Assembly: GCA_002171615.1 (NCBI GenBank)
Contig: NHEF01000010.1
Location: 62,001-126,000 of the forward strand
DNA: 64,000 nt
Direction of reading: 5' to 3'
DNA from: Gammaproteobacteria bacterium TMED78
Lineage (GTDB): Bacteria; Pseudomonadota; Gammaproteobacteria; Steroidobacterales; Rariloculaceae
In this document: positions 17,617 to 26,504 of the stretch, piece after piece
Layout of the letters: each line of letters begins with the position of its first letter
How positions within the stretch are numbered: position 1 is the stretch's first letter
The notes under the pieces: generated by a model
Databases searched by the model: none
The model's input: only the letters and a program-made list of their open reading frames with translations
What the model was told of the DNA's origin: nothing
Made by a program: the position numbers and the translations under genes

Positions 17617-18615
17617 TTATTTTTGCCAAGAAATAATAAATTTAGCCCCTTTATTCATTCCTTCACTTATAGCCTCTATCTTTCCTTCTGTTAAGTTAAC
17701 TAATTTATTAACAATATATAATCCCAATCCGCTACCAGGCATTGTTCTTACTAACTCATCACCAGATCTATAAAACTTCTCAAAAATCATTAGTTTATCT
17801 TCTTCTGGGAAGCCAATGCCATTATCCTTAAAAGTTAATTTTACTTCGTCATCTCTATACTCAGTCTTTATTTCAATATTAAAAGTATTTGCAGCTTTAC
17901 ATGCTTTAATTGAATTATCTATTACATTTCTAATTATAGACTCAAGAAGTATTCTATCTGAGTTAAGAGTTAAATTTTTATCTAAATCTAATGAAAAGTT
18001 CATTTTTTTTAATGAATCATCTGAGAAATCAGCTAAGCAAGACTCAACAATACTACTAATATAAATCTCTTCTCTTACGATCATAATCTTGCCTGATTCT
18101 ATCTTATTTGTATCTAATAAATTATCAACCATTCTTAAAAGTCTATCCACATCACTTAGAACTCTTATCGCTCCATCCTTATGCTCACCAGAAACTTTAT
18201 CAAACAAAATAGTCTCTGCTGTTAGCCTCATACTAGTTAAAGGTGTTTTTAATTCATGAGACACAGCTGCAAGAAAATTCTGCTGTCTTTTTCTCAGTTC
18301 ATATTCTCTTCTTATTGTCTTTGTCAGTATCCCAATACCTATAACTAAAACAAATAAAAAGAACGCTCCTTCCCAAATAACCCTATTTATTCTTCTTTCT
18401 GTAGTTTCATATAAAACTTCAATATACTCTTCATTATACCTAGCTGATTCTTCATTTGGATCAGTAGTAATAAGAACGGATAAAAACTCATCTCTAACTG
18501 ATTGTGCATAATCTATCTGATCAGTAATCCAAAATGTAACTTGTGCTATCGAGACAATAAGAAGAATTAATAACCCTATCTGCAAAACATGGATGGGATT
18601 AAATCTAGAAAACAT
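17617..18615 (-). CDS. Sensor histidine kinase in heme operon
   Basis: 332 residues. Two transmembrane helices (about 9-30 and 81-101) enclose a short periplasmic loop of about 50 residues, with no recognisable sensor fold. The H-box is AAVSHELKTPLTSMRLT, the N-box SIIRNVIDNSIKAC, then FKDNGIGFPEED (G1) and GSGLGLYIV (G2). It overlaps the hemL stop by 11 nt and the response regulator follows after 6 nt, so its expression is tied to heme synthesis. The small loop suggests sensing within or near the membrane. The signal is unknown; heme, iron, porphyrin or redox state are candidates. Confidence 0.92.
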   Translation of the reverse strand: MFSRFNPIHVLQIGLLILLIVSIAQVTFWITDQIDYAQSVRDEFLSVLITTDPNEESARYNEEYIEVLYETTERRINRVIWEGAFFLFVLVIGIGILTKTIRREYELRKRQQNFLAAVSHELKTPLTSMRLTAETILFDKVSGEHKDGAIRVLSDVDRLLRMVDNLLDTNKIESGKIMIVREEIYISSIVESCLADFSDDSLKKMNFSLDLDKNLTLNSDRILLESIIRNVIDNSIKACKAANTFNIEIKTEYRDDEVKLTFKDNGIGFPEEDKLMIFEKFYRSGDELVRTMPGSGLGLYIVNKLVNLTEGKIEAISEGMNKGAKFIISWQK

Positions 18616-19924
18616 TTATCTCACCGCTATTTTTGTTAAAACTACAGCTAGTAAATATTTTTTCTAACTTTTCTGAGAAAAAATCAATATGCTCTTTTGT
18701 GTGCTCAGATGATAGAAATCCTACTTCATAAGCAGATGGAGCAATAGATATTCCATTCTCAAGTAATGCATGGAATAATCCTGAAAAAGTTTTAGCAGAT
18801 CTTTCATCAATACTCTCAGAAGATCTTGGTTGAGTATTTGTATGAAGTGCTAACCAAAAAATTGAACCAACCCTAGAAAAATATAAGCCAAAAGGCGCTT
18901 TGCTTTTAATTGAATTTACAGAATTTTCTAAATATCTTCCTAAATCATCTAAATAATCCCAGACATTTTCATTCTTTAAGTGTCTAAGTGTTGCAAGTCC
19001 AGCTGACATTGCAACAGGATTGCCAGATAATGTACCGGCCTGATATACGCCTCCAGTAGGAGCAAGATTTTTCATTATCTCTTTACTTGAGGCAAACGCT
19101 CCAACTGGCAAACCTCCTCCAATAACTTTTCCAAAAGTTGCTATATCTGGCTCTATATTATAATAACTAGCCGCACCTCCTTTCCCTATCCTAAAGCCCG
19201 TTATTACCTCATCAAAAATTAAAATTGTTCCATACTTTTCACATAATTCTTTTAATAACTTAATAAATTCTTTTCTTTGGACTAGAAGTCCATTATTTGC
19301 AGGAATAGGCTCAATTATCACTGCAGCAATATCAGCGCCTTCATTTAAAAAAAGTTCAGTTAAGCTCTCCTCGTTATCTAATTCTAATACTCTAGTTAGA
19401 TCAGTATAATTATCGGGGATACCTTCTGAAGAAGGCTTACTAAAAGTTGCTAAACCCGAGCCAGCTGAAACTAATAATGAATCTACGTGTCCATGATAAC
19501 AGCCTGAGAACTTAACTATTAGATCTCTTTTTGTTGTTCCTCTAGCAAGTCTTATTGCGCTCATCACTGCTTCTGTCCCTGAGGAGACAAACCTAACTTG
19601 CTCAATACCAGGATAAGAAGATACCACTTCTTCAGCTAATATAATTTCAGGCTCGCAAGGGGCTCCGAATGAAGTACCCAAGCTAGCGGCCTCTTTAATT
19701 GAATCAATAATTACTGGGTTAGAATGACCAAGAATAAGAGGACCCCATGATCCCATAAAATCTAAATATTGATTCCCGTCCTGGTCATTAATATAAATAG
19801 AATTTCCTGATTTAATAACTATTGGATCTCCACCAACTGCCTGGAAGGCTCTTACGGGAGAATTAACTCCAGCAGGAAGGACATTCTGGGCTCTATCAAA
19901 TAAATCTTTAGATCTAGACCTCAT
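18605..19924 (-). CDS. hemL: Glutamate-1-semialdehyde 2,1-aminomutase
   Basis: About 439 residues, PLP enzyme. It converts glutamate-1-semialdehyde to 5-aminolevulinate. PAGVNSPVRAF at the N-terminus, FVSSGTEAVMSAIRLARG, the PLP Asp in LIFDEVITGFR and the Schiff-base Lys in TFGKVIGGGLPVGAFA are all present. The track opens at 19930. The ATG at 19924 overlaps the hemB stop as ATGA and has AAGG 9 nt upstream, so I prefer it. With hemA this marks the C5 route to aminolevulinate. Confidence 0.96.
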   Translation of the reverse strand: MRSRSKDLFDRAQNVLPAGVNSPVRAFQAVGGDPIVIKSGNSIYINDQDGNQYLDFMGSWGPLILGHSNPVIIDSIKEAASLGTSFGAPCEPEIILAEEVVSSYPGIEQVRFVSSGTEAVMSAIRLARGTTKRDLIVKFSGCYHGHVDSLLVSAGSGLATFSKPSSEGIPDNYTDLTRVLELDNEESLTELFLNEGADIAAVIIEPIPANNGLLVQRKEFIKLLKELCEKYGTILIFDEVITGFRIGKGGAASYYNIEPDIATFGKVIGGGLPVGAFASSKEIMKNLAPTGGVYQAGTLSGNPVAMSAGLATLRHLKNENVWDYLDDLGRYLENSVNSIKSKAPFGLYFSRVGSIFWLALHTNTQPRSSESIDERSAKTFSGLFHALLENGISIAPSAYEVGFLSSEHTKEHIDFFSEKLEKIFTSCSFNKNSGEINVF

Positions 19925-20904
19925 AACCATCTACCTTCTATTGCATCTCTAGCATGATAAGAAATTATCTGATTTGCACCAGCTCTTGCAATTGCATATA
20001 AATTCTCCCTCACAACTAATGCTTCATTTAGCCACCCTCTTTCAGCCGCTGCCTTAATTGATGCATACTCTCCAGAAACATTATAGGCTGATAAAGGTAA
20101 TGAAGATTCAGAACTTACTGCTTTAATAATATCAAGAAAAGCAAGTGCGGGCTTTACCATTAATATATCAGCACCTTCTTCTTCATCTATTTTTGCCTCT
20201 CTAATTGCTTCTTTGGTATTTCTTATATCCATTTGGTAAGTTTGCCTATCACCCCAAACAGGAGATGAATCTGCAGCCTCCCTAAATGGTCCATAATAAG
20301 CTGACGCATATTTAACTGCATAAGACATAATTCCTACATCTTCTAAATCTTCTTTATCAAGAGTAGTTCTAATCTTCTTAACTCTACCGTCCAACATATC
20401 TGAAGGGGCAACAATATCTACTCCTGCTTCAGCATGGCTCAAAGCTATTTTTGCTATGGCCTCTATAGACTTATCATTAACTATCTTCTCATTTTGAATG
20501 AAACCACAATGCCCATGATCGGTATATGCACAAAGACAAACATCAGTAATCACAACGACATCATCTCCGAAGTTAGCCTTGAGGCTCCTTATTGCACCCT
20601 GTAAGGTACCATTTGGATCCCATGCCTGCCTTCCATCACGAGACTTATCTTTTGCATCCTTTGTCTGTCCAAAAAGTAAAATAGCTTTAATACCTAACTT
20701 CAAATCAATATCTACCTCTTTTAAAAGTTTATCTATACCTAACCTATACCTACCAGGCATTGAAATAATTTCTTCTTTCGCATTTTTTTTAGCCAAAAGG
20801 AAATGGGGTATAATAAATTGCTTTGAGGATATACTTAGCTCAGAATTTAAATCTCTGATTGCTTTAGACCTTCTATTTCTCCTTGGTCTTTTAATAATAT
20901 TCAT
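19921..20904 (-). CDS. hemB: Delta-aminolevulinic acid dehydratase (porphobilinogen synthase)
   Basis: 327 residues. It condenses two aminolevulinates to porphobilinogen. The metal site DVCLCAYTDHGHCG has three cysteines, the zinc-type triad, not the Asp-rich magnesium form. Schiff-base lysines are expected in APSDMLDGRVKKIR and ILMVKPALAFLDI. The N-terminus RPRRNRRSKAIRDL is typical. The start overlaps the hemD stop as ATGA, and the end overlaps hemL likewise, so translation is coupled on both sides. Confidence 0.96.
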   Translation of the reverse strand: MNIIKRPRRNRRSKAIRDLNSELSISSKQFIIPHFLLAKKNAKEEIISMPGRYRLGIDKLLKEVDIDLKLGIKAILLFGQTKDAKDKSRDGRQAWDPNGTLQGAIRSLKANFGDDVVVITDVCLCAYTDHGHCGFIQNEKIVNDKSIEAIAKIALSHAEAGVDIVAPSDMLDGRVKKIRTTLDKEDLEDVGIMSYAVKYASAYYGPFREAADSSPVWGDRQTYQMDIRNTKEAIREAKIDEEEGADILMVKPALAFLDIIKAVSSESSLPLSAYNVSGEYASIKAAAERGWLNEALVVRENLYAIARAGANQIISYHARDAIEGRWL

Positions 20905-21617
20905 TTCATCACCTTAATTAATCCTGCCAAACTTGGCTCCCTTGACATACCTGTCACTTCAATACCTAAGCTCTTGGCCGTCTCATTAGTCGTTGGTCCA
21001 ATAGTATAAATATCTTTTTTAACATCAACTTCTACCTGATTAATAAAACCTATTATAGAAGAGGGGCTAGCAAAAAAAATAGTATTTATATTAAAGCTGG
21101 ATAATAACTTTTTATTTTCTAATTTCTCAAATGGAATAGTTCTGTATGTATTCACCCTTTCACAAAATATTTCTGCTGAATTTAGTCGAAATTCAATTAC
21201 ATCTGAAGCATTTTCTGCAACTACCAATAAAACGCTACTCCCTCTTTTGATGATTGAAAGAAGTTCTTCAGAAAAGGATCTTGAATCGCTCTTTTTTCCT
21301 ATATAATCGACTCTATTAAAATAATTTCTACATCTTTCTGCAGTGCTTTTTCCTATTGCTGCTATCTTGGTGTAAGAATCTATTTCACAATTTTTAATTT
21401 TATTAAAGCTTTCTACGCCATTTTTTGATGTAAAAATAATCCATTCTTTTTTATTTATATTATATGAGCTATCAAGTAGAGAATTCTCAATAGATTCTAA
21501 ATATATACAAGGAAAAATAGTGCTACCAATACCTAGTTTATCTAGTTCGTCTGACCACTCAAAACTATCTTCACTACTCCTAGTCACTAATACTCTATAA
21601 TCAGATTTTTTACTCAT
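20901..21617 (-). CDS. hemD: Uroporphyrinogen III synthase
   Basis: 238 residues. It closes hydroxymethylbilane to uroporphyrinogen III with inversion of ring D. The family is poorly conserved; support comes from YRVLVTRSSEDSFEWSDELDKLG at the start, IIFTSKNGVESF, TKIAAIGKSTAE, the late FFASPSSIIGFI and YTIGPTTNETAKSLG, and from position directly after hemC (8-nt overlap) and before hemB (ATGA overlap). Confidence 0.88.
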   Translation of the reverse strand: MSKKSDYRVLVTRSSEDSFEWSDELDKLGIGSTIFPCIYLESIENSLLDSSYNINKKEWIIFTSKNGVESFNKIKNCEIDSYTKIAAIGKSTAERCRNYFNRVDYIGKKSDSRSFSEELLSIIKRGSSVLLVVAENASDVIEFRLNSAEIFCERVNTYRTIPFEKLENKKLLSSFNINTIFFASPSSIIGFINQVEVDVKKDIYTIGPTTNETAKSLGIEVTGMSREPSLAGLIKVMK

Positions 21618-22524
21618 AATTTGTTAATATTTCCATAGCTTTTTTAAATATTATCTGTCTATTTTTTCCACTCACTCTCGCCTCTATCAACTCTTTATCT
21701 AATTCTAATCTAGCGAATAAATTAATATCGCCAGTATCTCCTTTTGGAGATCTACAATATGCACCAAATGGTAACTCACAACCTCCTTCAAACTGAGCTA
21801 ACAAAAGCCTTTCTAAGTTTATATCTTTTGTTGAATCTATATCTGCAATATTTTTTATAACCTTGCTTAAATTTTTATTTCCTTTAAGGCATTGGAGCGC
21901 GATCGCGCCTTGTGCTGGGGCAGGTATAAATTCCTCAGGATCTAATCTAGTTACAGAAAATTCATCAAGATTTAAATCAAAACCATCATCTAAAAGCCTT
22001 TTAACTCCTGCATTGGCTAGAACTATTGCATCATAACCCTGATTAATTTTTTTTATCCTTGTAGGAACATTACCTCTTATAGGCTTAATTTTTAAATCTT
22101 TTCGGAAATGTCTTAGCCAGGATTTACGACGAGCAGATGAAGTACCAACTACTGATCCTTCTTTCAATGGTATAAGCCCAAGTGAGTTATCATAATAATT
22201 TTTGTTTGAAATAATAATATCAGCAGGATCTACTCTTTCGCTAATTGCTGCTATGGTAAGCTCTTTAGGTGAGACTGTTGGCAAATCTTTTAAAGAATGG
22301 ACAGCTAAATCAATTTCACCATCAATCAATGCATTTTCTATTTCTTTTACAAAAACACCTATTGGCCCAATATTGCTAAAAGTAGTTTCATCAGAAAGAT
22401 CTCCAGCAGTATCTATAGTTATTAGCTGAGATTGATAGCCCATATCCAATAAGCTATTGGCTACAGTCTTAGATTGGCTTATAGCTAAATCAGAACTTCG
22501 AGTGCCTATTCTTATCTTCATCAT
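21610..22524 (-). CDS. hemC: Hydroxymethylbilane synthase (porphobilinogen deaminase)
   Basis: 304 residues. It polymerises four porphobilinogens on a dipyrromethane cofactor. IRIGTRSSDLAISQSK opens domain 1; AVHSLKDLPT is the catalytic Asp region; GTSSARRKSWLRHFR and IRGNVPTRIKKI bind substrate carboxyls; FEGGCELPFGAYC contains the cofactor-bearing cysteine. The start overlaps the hemA stop (ATGA). Confidence 0.96.
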   Translation of the reverse strand: MMKIRIGTRSSDLAISQSKTVANSLLDMGYQSQLITIDTAGDLSDETTFSNIGPIGVFVKEIENALIDGEIDLAVHSLKDLPTVSPKELTIAAISERVDPADIIISNKNYYDNSLGLIPLKEGSVVGTSSARRKSWLRHFRKDLKIKPIRGNVPTRIKKINQGYDAIVLANAGVKRLLDDGFDLNLDEFSVTRLDPEEFIPAPAQGAIALQCLKGNKNLSKVIKNIADIDSTKDINLERLLLAQFEGGCELPFGAYCRSPKGDTGDINLFARLELDKELIEARVSGKNRQIIFKKAMEILTNYE

Positions 22525-23855
22525 CTTACTTTCTCATTTCTCTTCTCAGGCACTAATCTCATAGCATTTTTTAATTCTTTAGAAAAATCATCATCGATGC
22601 CTTCTAAAAAAGCTTCTAGTGAGCCCTCGGGGCCCTTTTGCATAAGACCTCTTAACCCAACAGATGGAATATGAGCAAAGCGTTTAGCAAGAGCATTACA
22701 CCAAACCTTTATTGCATCTTTTTCTTTATGGCCTATACCTTTTAATTCTTTTTTCATTAGCTTTTTAAGTCCTTCATTTGCAGTAAAAAGATACTTATCT
22801 TGCAAAATAGAAAAAACAGGAGCATAAATTCTTTCTGCATATTTTCCAGAAAGATCTTCTAGCGATTTATCAATAATTTCTCTAGCTATAGCTGCTTCTC
22901 TTTTTCTTACCTCTTGATTTAATTTAGCTTCGTTATTTATTTGGTCTAAACTCACTCTTTTAATACCAAAAATATTACATGCTTCGGGACTAATATCAGA
23001 AGTTAAAGACATATCAATAAACAACTTATCACCCACTGATTTTTTTTCGTTACATATAGTATTTAAAAAATTTTTATCAAAAATATAGTTACTAGAGCTA
23101 GTAGATGATAGAAGACTTGAAAATCTACTTGGTGAAGATAAAAAATTATCTAAGGAATAATGCTCAGTATTATACTTTTTAGAAAGTGAAAAAAATTTAC
23201 TTTTAGTTCTATTTACAAAGAAAAATGGAATTTTTAAATCGTAAAGAGATTGTGCTAACCTTGTTGTAAAATCTGAAAAACCAACTATAGCAACAGGCTC
23301 TTTATGAGTATTGAAATGTTTCTCAATATGTTTGATAGCTAACTCTGATAAAGAAGTTTTACCCTTACCTATCCCTGTTACTTTTCTAACATTTGCTGAA
23401 ACCTTTAATGCCTGTTCAAATAGTAACTCTAATTTTTTATCTAAAAAATTATTTTTTAGATGATAATCTCTACACTTTCTCACTTGACCCGTTATCTCTA
23501 CTTCTCCTAAGGCCGCAGAATCAAGACCTGAAGTGACTAAAAAAATATGCTCACAGGCTCCCTCAGAATGCCAAGCCTTAAGTTTTCTTATTGCTTCACC
23601 TGGCAAGGCTATATTTCCTGTTAATAACTCATAAATGAAAGGTCTTAAATCATTATATTTAGTATCTTTAGTAGTAGAATAAATAACTTCAACTCTATTA
23701 CAAGTTGATAAGTAAGCAATACCTGAAAGACTATATTTGGCTTTAAAATTATTTAATTGCTTTGCTAGGTTTTTCTCAGATAGAAGATAATTCTGTAGAT
23801 CAGCACTTTTACTTTGCTTCCATGAAATCCCCACAACATTTAGATCATTAAACAT
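22521..23855 (-). CDS. hemA: Glutamyl-tRNA reductase
   Basis: 444 residues. First enzyme of the C5 pathway, reducing glutamyl-tRNA to glutamate-1-semialdehyde. The catalytic cysteine is in AYLSTCNRVEV. LGEVEITGQVRKC replaces the more usual GExQILGQV motif. The NADPH domain has VAIVGFSDFTTRLAQSL, with GFSDF instead of GxGxM, a divergent nucleotide motif. The C-terminal dimerisation helix is present. Many residues differ from enterobacterial HemA. First gene of the ten-gene heme operon; promoter proposed at 23885-23914; no clear ribosome site. Confidence 0.92.
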   Translation of the reverse strand: MFNDLNVVGISWKQSKSADLQNYLLSEKNLAKQLNNFKAKYSLSGIAYLSTCNRVEVIYSTTKDTKYNDLRPFIYELLTGNIALPGEAIRKLKAWHSEGACEHIFLVTSGLDSAALGEVEITGQVRKCRDYHLKNNFLDKKLELLFEQALKVSANVRKVTGIGKGKTSLSELAIKHIEKHFNTHKEPVAIVGFSDFTTRLAQSLYDLKIPFFFVNRTKSKFFSLSKKYNTEHYSLDNFLSSPSRFSSLLSSTSSSNYIFDKNFLNTICNEKKSVGDKLFIDMSLTSDISPEACNIFGIKRVSLDQINNEAKLNQEVRKREAAIAREIIDKSLEDLSGKYAERIYAPVFSILQDKYLFTANEGLKKLMKKELKGIGHKEKDAIKVWCNALAKRFAHIPSVGLRGLMQKGPEGSLEAFLEGIDDDFSKELKNAMRLVPEKRNEKVR

Positions 23856-23884
23856 AATTATTTGAATATATAAAATGTGATGAT

Positions 23885-23914
23885 AATATATTTAAATATC
23901 AGCTAAATTGTCAT
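23885..23914 (-). promoter_or_regulatory. Candidate sigma-70 promoter of the heme operon
   Basis: On the minus strand: -35 ATGACA (5 of 6 to consensus, 23914-23909), 18-base spacer, -10 TATATT (5 of 6, 23890-23885). The predicted start is about 23878, giving a leader of about 23 bases before hemA. It lies in the 71-base gap after the phosphotransferase gene, the largest gap ahead of the operon. Confidence 0.5.
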
Positions 23915-23926
23915 GAATATGTAATT

Positions 23927-24970
23927 TTACTTCTGCATAAATGCTTTTAAGGTATGATTATTTAAAAAATCAAGGTTTTTTTCAATCTGAATAGCTAAAT
24001 TTAACTGGCCCTTTGATCTAATAATATTATGGTCACTAGCACTACTAAAAGATGTATCATCCCAATGAAAATAAGATTCATTTAAAGCATCTATACAGAA
24101 TCTTGCTGACAATTCTAATGTAATCATAAAAAATGATAATGAGATATGCTTGTATTCATATTCAGATAGAAGTCCTTTACTTCCTTCTACATATCCTTCA
24201 ATTATATTGGTAAAAAAAGATAATGATAAAGCAGAATCTTTACTGTCTTCACTTCTAAGATTACACCATGAACGTAATGCATCTCCAATTTCATGATATA
24301 TAGGCATCTCGCCTAAAGTATCTAGATCTATAAATGAAACTGCATCATCACCATTAAAAATTATATTTGTAATTTTTGGGTCACCATGGGTCTTTTTTTT
24401 CTGAATTACCTTTATATCTGGTACTTTAGAAGATATTTGAATAATTTGATCAGATATTTCTTTAATTTCATAAATATTTCTATGGTCCTTTTTAGTCTTT
24501 AAAGTCTCTTTTAGCTGTTCAATACGAATAAAAACATCATGAGAAATATTTTTTTCAACACAGAACTCATAATCAAAATTATTTAGAATTTTGTGAAAAT
24601 TCCCAAGTAAACTTCCTGCGCTTCTAGCTTGTTTTTCATTTTTAATCGAATTATATGTATTGCCATTAATATAAGATAGCTGCCTCCAAATACATTCATC
24701 TAGTTTACTAAAAAGCTCGCCATTAATGTTTGGTATAATTTTTGGGGTAGTAAAATCATTATTAATAAAATACTTAGTTACATTATCTATATCTTCATTA
24801 ATATCTGCTGGAAAAATTTTATTTAATCTTTGGATTACAGATTTAGGCTTTCCTTTTTTTCTCACTAACCATGTATGATTAATTAAGCCTTCATTAATAA
24901 ATTCAAAATCACATCCATTTAAACCGAACAAATCTAAAACTCTAATATCAAATAATTTATCTTCACTCAT
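23927..24970 (-). CDS. Phosphotransferase (aminoglycoside-phosphotransferase fold)
   Basis: 347 residues, kinase-like APH family. The catalytic loop is THGDPKITNIIF (HxDxxxxN), and the metal-binding Asp follows in SFIDLDTLGEM. The N-lobe has FINEGLINHTWLV and SVIQRLNKIFP, resembling sugar or N-acetylhexosamine kinases (NahK-like). It probably phosphorylates a small hydroxylated metabolite rather than an antibiotic. The start overlaps recX by 8 nt, making it the last gene of the recA unit. Substrate not determinable. Confidence 0.8.
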   Translation of the reverse strand: MSEDKLFDIRVLDLFGLNGCDFEFINEGLINHTWLVRKKGKPKSVIQRLNKIFPADINEDIDNVTKYFINNDFTTPKIIPNINGELFSKLDECIWRQLSYINGNTYNSIKNEKQARSAGSLLGNFHKILNNFDYEFCVEKNISHDVFIRIEQLKETLKTKKDHRNIYEIKEISDQIIQISSKVPDIKVIQKKKTHGDPKITNIIFNGDDAVSFIDLDTLGEMPIYHEIGDALRSWCNLRSEDSKDSALSLSFFTNIIEGYVEGSKGLLSEYEYKHISLSFFMITLELSARFCIDALNESYFHWDDTSFSSASDHNIIRSKGQLNLAIQIEKNLDFLNNHTLKAFMQK

Positions 24971-25415
24971 AAGGAGATCCTAATACATTTAAGATATGCT
25001 CAGCCTTAAAACCTCTTGATACTAGATATCTTGATCTCTTAGCATAATCTTTAGTATCGTTAATGACTTCTTTACCAAATCTCTTATCTAATACTTGCTT
25101 AGCTAAAGCTATCCAATCTTGATCAGAGCCCTCTATCACTGCATCTATTGACTGACTTTTGATGCCTTTCTGCTGGAGTTGAGATTTAATTTTAACAGGG
25201 CCTTGTCCTTTAGCTGATTTAAAATAGAGAAATTCTTTGGCATATCTCTCATCATTCAAAATGCCTTCTTCAACTAAAGAATCTAAAACATTTGCTACTA
25301 AATCTTCTGAAAAATCTCTCTCTAGAAGTTTACTAGTAAGCTCTAGTACACTATGTTCTCTTCTAGCGAGTAAATCTAAAGATTTTTTCTTACAGGCTAT
25401 TTTTTCTTTAGTCAA
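24963..25415 (-). CDS. recX: Regulatory protein RecX
   Basis: 150 residues, made of three-helix repeats. RREHSVLELTSKLLERDF and LVEEGILNDERYAKEFLYFKSAKGQGPVKIKSQL are characteristic; YLVSRGFKAEHILNVL forms the end. RecX modulates RecA filaments. The start is TTG at 25415, five bases after the recA stop. Confidence 0.92.
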   Translation of the reverse strand: MTKEKIACKKKSLDLLARREHSVLELTSKLLERDFSEDLVANVLDSLVEEGILNDERYAKEFLYFKSAKGQGPVKIKSQLQQKGIKSQSIDAVIEGSDQDWIALAKQVLDKRFGKEVINDTKDYAKRSRYLVSRGFKAEHILNVLGSPYE

Positions 25416-25420
25416 ACTTT

Positions 25421-26458
25421 TTAAGAGCTACTATCTTCTTTTTTGGCTACTGGAGTCTGCTCCGAACTATCAGGCATAAGCTTGGCTTTAATGTTCCTCT
25501 CTATCTCTTCTGCAATTTTAGGATTATCTTTAAGGTATTCTCTAGTGTTATCCTTACCTTGACCAATTCGATTTCCTTGGTAGCTATACCATGAGCCTGC
25601 TTTATCTACAATTCCTTGATCTACCCCTAGATCGATTAGCTCTCCTTCTCTTGAAATACCTAACCCATAAAGAATCTCAAACTCTGCTTGTCTAAAAGGA
25701 GGCGATAGTTTATTTTTTAGAACCTTTACTCTAGTTTCGTTTCCAAGAATAGTATCGCCCTTCTTGATTGCACCAATTCTTCTTATATCAAGTCTCACAG
25801 ATGAATAGAATTTAAGAGCATTTCCACCAGTTGTAGTTTCAGGACTCCCAAACATAACCCCTATCTTCATACGAATTTGATTTATAAAAATAACCATACA
25901 ATTTGATCTCTTGATATTACCCGTAAGCTTTCTCAAAGCTTGTGACATCAGACGAGCATGAAGTCCCATATGAGAATCTCCCATATCTCCCTCAATTTCT
26001 GCCTTAGGGGTTAAGGCTGCTACAGAGTCTACAACAATTACATCTACTGCTCCTGAGCTAACAAATCTATCTGTAATCTCTAGGGCCTGCTCGCCTGTAT
26101 CTGGCTGTGACAATAAAAGTTCATCTACTTTTACTCCCAACCTCTCTGCATATACTGGATCTAAGGCATGCTCTGCATCTACAAATACAGCAGTTCCTCC
26201 CATTTTTTGAGCTTCTGCCACTACCTGCAAAGTAAGAGTAGTCTTACCAGAGGCCTCAGGTCCATATATTTCAACAATTCTTCCTTTTGGCAAACCTCCG
26301 ATGCCTAAAGCAATATCCAATCCAAGGGAGCCTGTAGAAATCACATCAATATCATTTGCAGATGATGAGTCTCCAAGCCTCATTACTGAGCCCTTACCAA
26401 ACTGTTTTTCTATTTGATCCAAGGCTGCGTTAAGAGCCTTACCTTTACTTTCATCCAT
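25421..26458 (-). CDS. recA: Recombinase RecA
   Basis: 345-348 residues. Strand-exchange ATPase and SOS co-protease. Walker A is [10 protein letters not shown], Walker [26 protein letters not shown] and [31 protein letters not shown] are signatures. Two in-frame ATGs exist: 26467 (MKFMDESK) and 26458 (MDESKGKAL). GGA lies 9 nt before the second and abuts the first, so I prefer 26458. Upstream I see no CTG-N10-CAG LexA box within the 37-base gap. The acidic C-terminus is short. Confidence 0.97.
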   Translation of the reverse strand: MDESKGKALNAALDQIEKQFGKGSVMRLGDSSSANDIDVISTGSLGLDIALGIGGLPKGRIVEIYGPEASGKTTLTLQVVAEAQKMGGTAVFVDAEHALDPVYAERLGVKVDELLLSQPDTGEQALEITDRFVSSGAVDVIVVDSVAALTPKAEIEGDMGDSHMGLHARLMSQALRKLTGNIKRSNCMVIFINQIRMKIGVMFGSPETTTGGNALKFYSSVRLDIRRIGAIKKGDTILGNETRVKVLKNKLSPPFRQAEFEILYGLGISREGELIDLGVDQGIVDKAGSWYSYQGNRIGQGKDNTREYLKDNPKIAEEIERNIKAKLMPDSSEQTPVAKKEDSSS

Positions 26459-26504
26459 AAATTTCATTCCAATAAGATATAATTTATATTAAGTGTCTAA
26501 AGTA

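Noticed and set aside
16900-18615. Assigning the two-component pair as HssRS or ChrSA
   Set aside because: Embedding in a heme operon is suggestive, but no sensor-domain or DNA-site feature supports that specific identity.
20579-20917. 112-residue plus-strand ORF
   Set aside because: Antisense to hemB, which has all catalytic motifs; a shadow.
23927-24970. Antibiotic-resistance aminoglycoside phosphotransferase
   Set aside because: Only the broad fold matches; N-lobe motifs look more like sugar kinases, and the recA-operon context is housekeeping.
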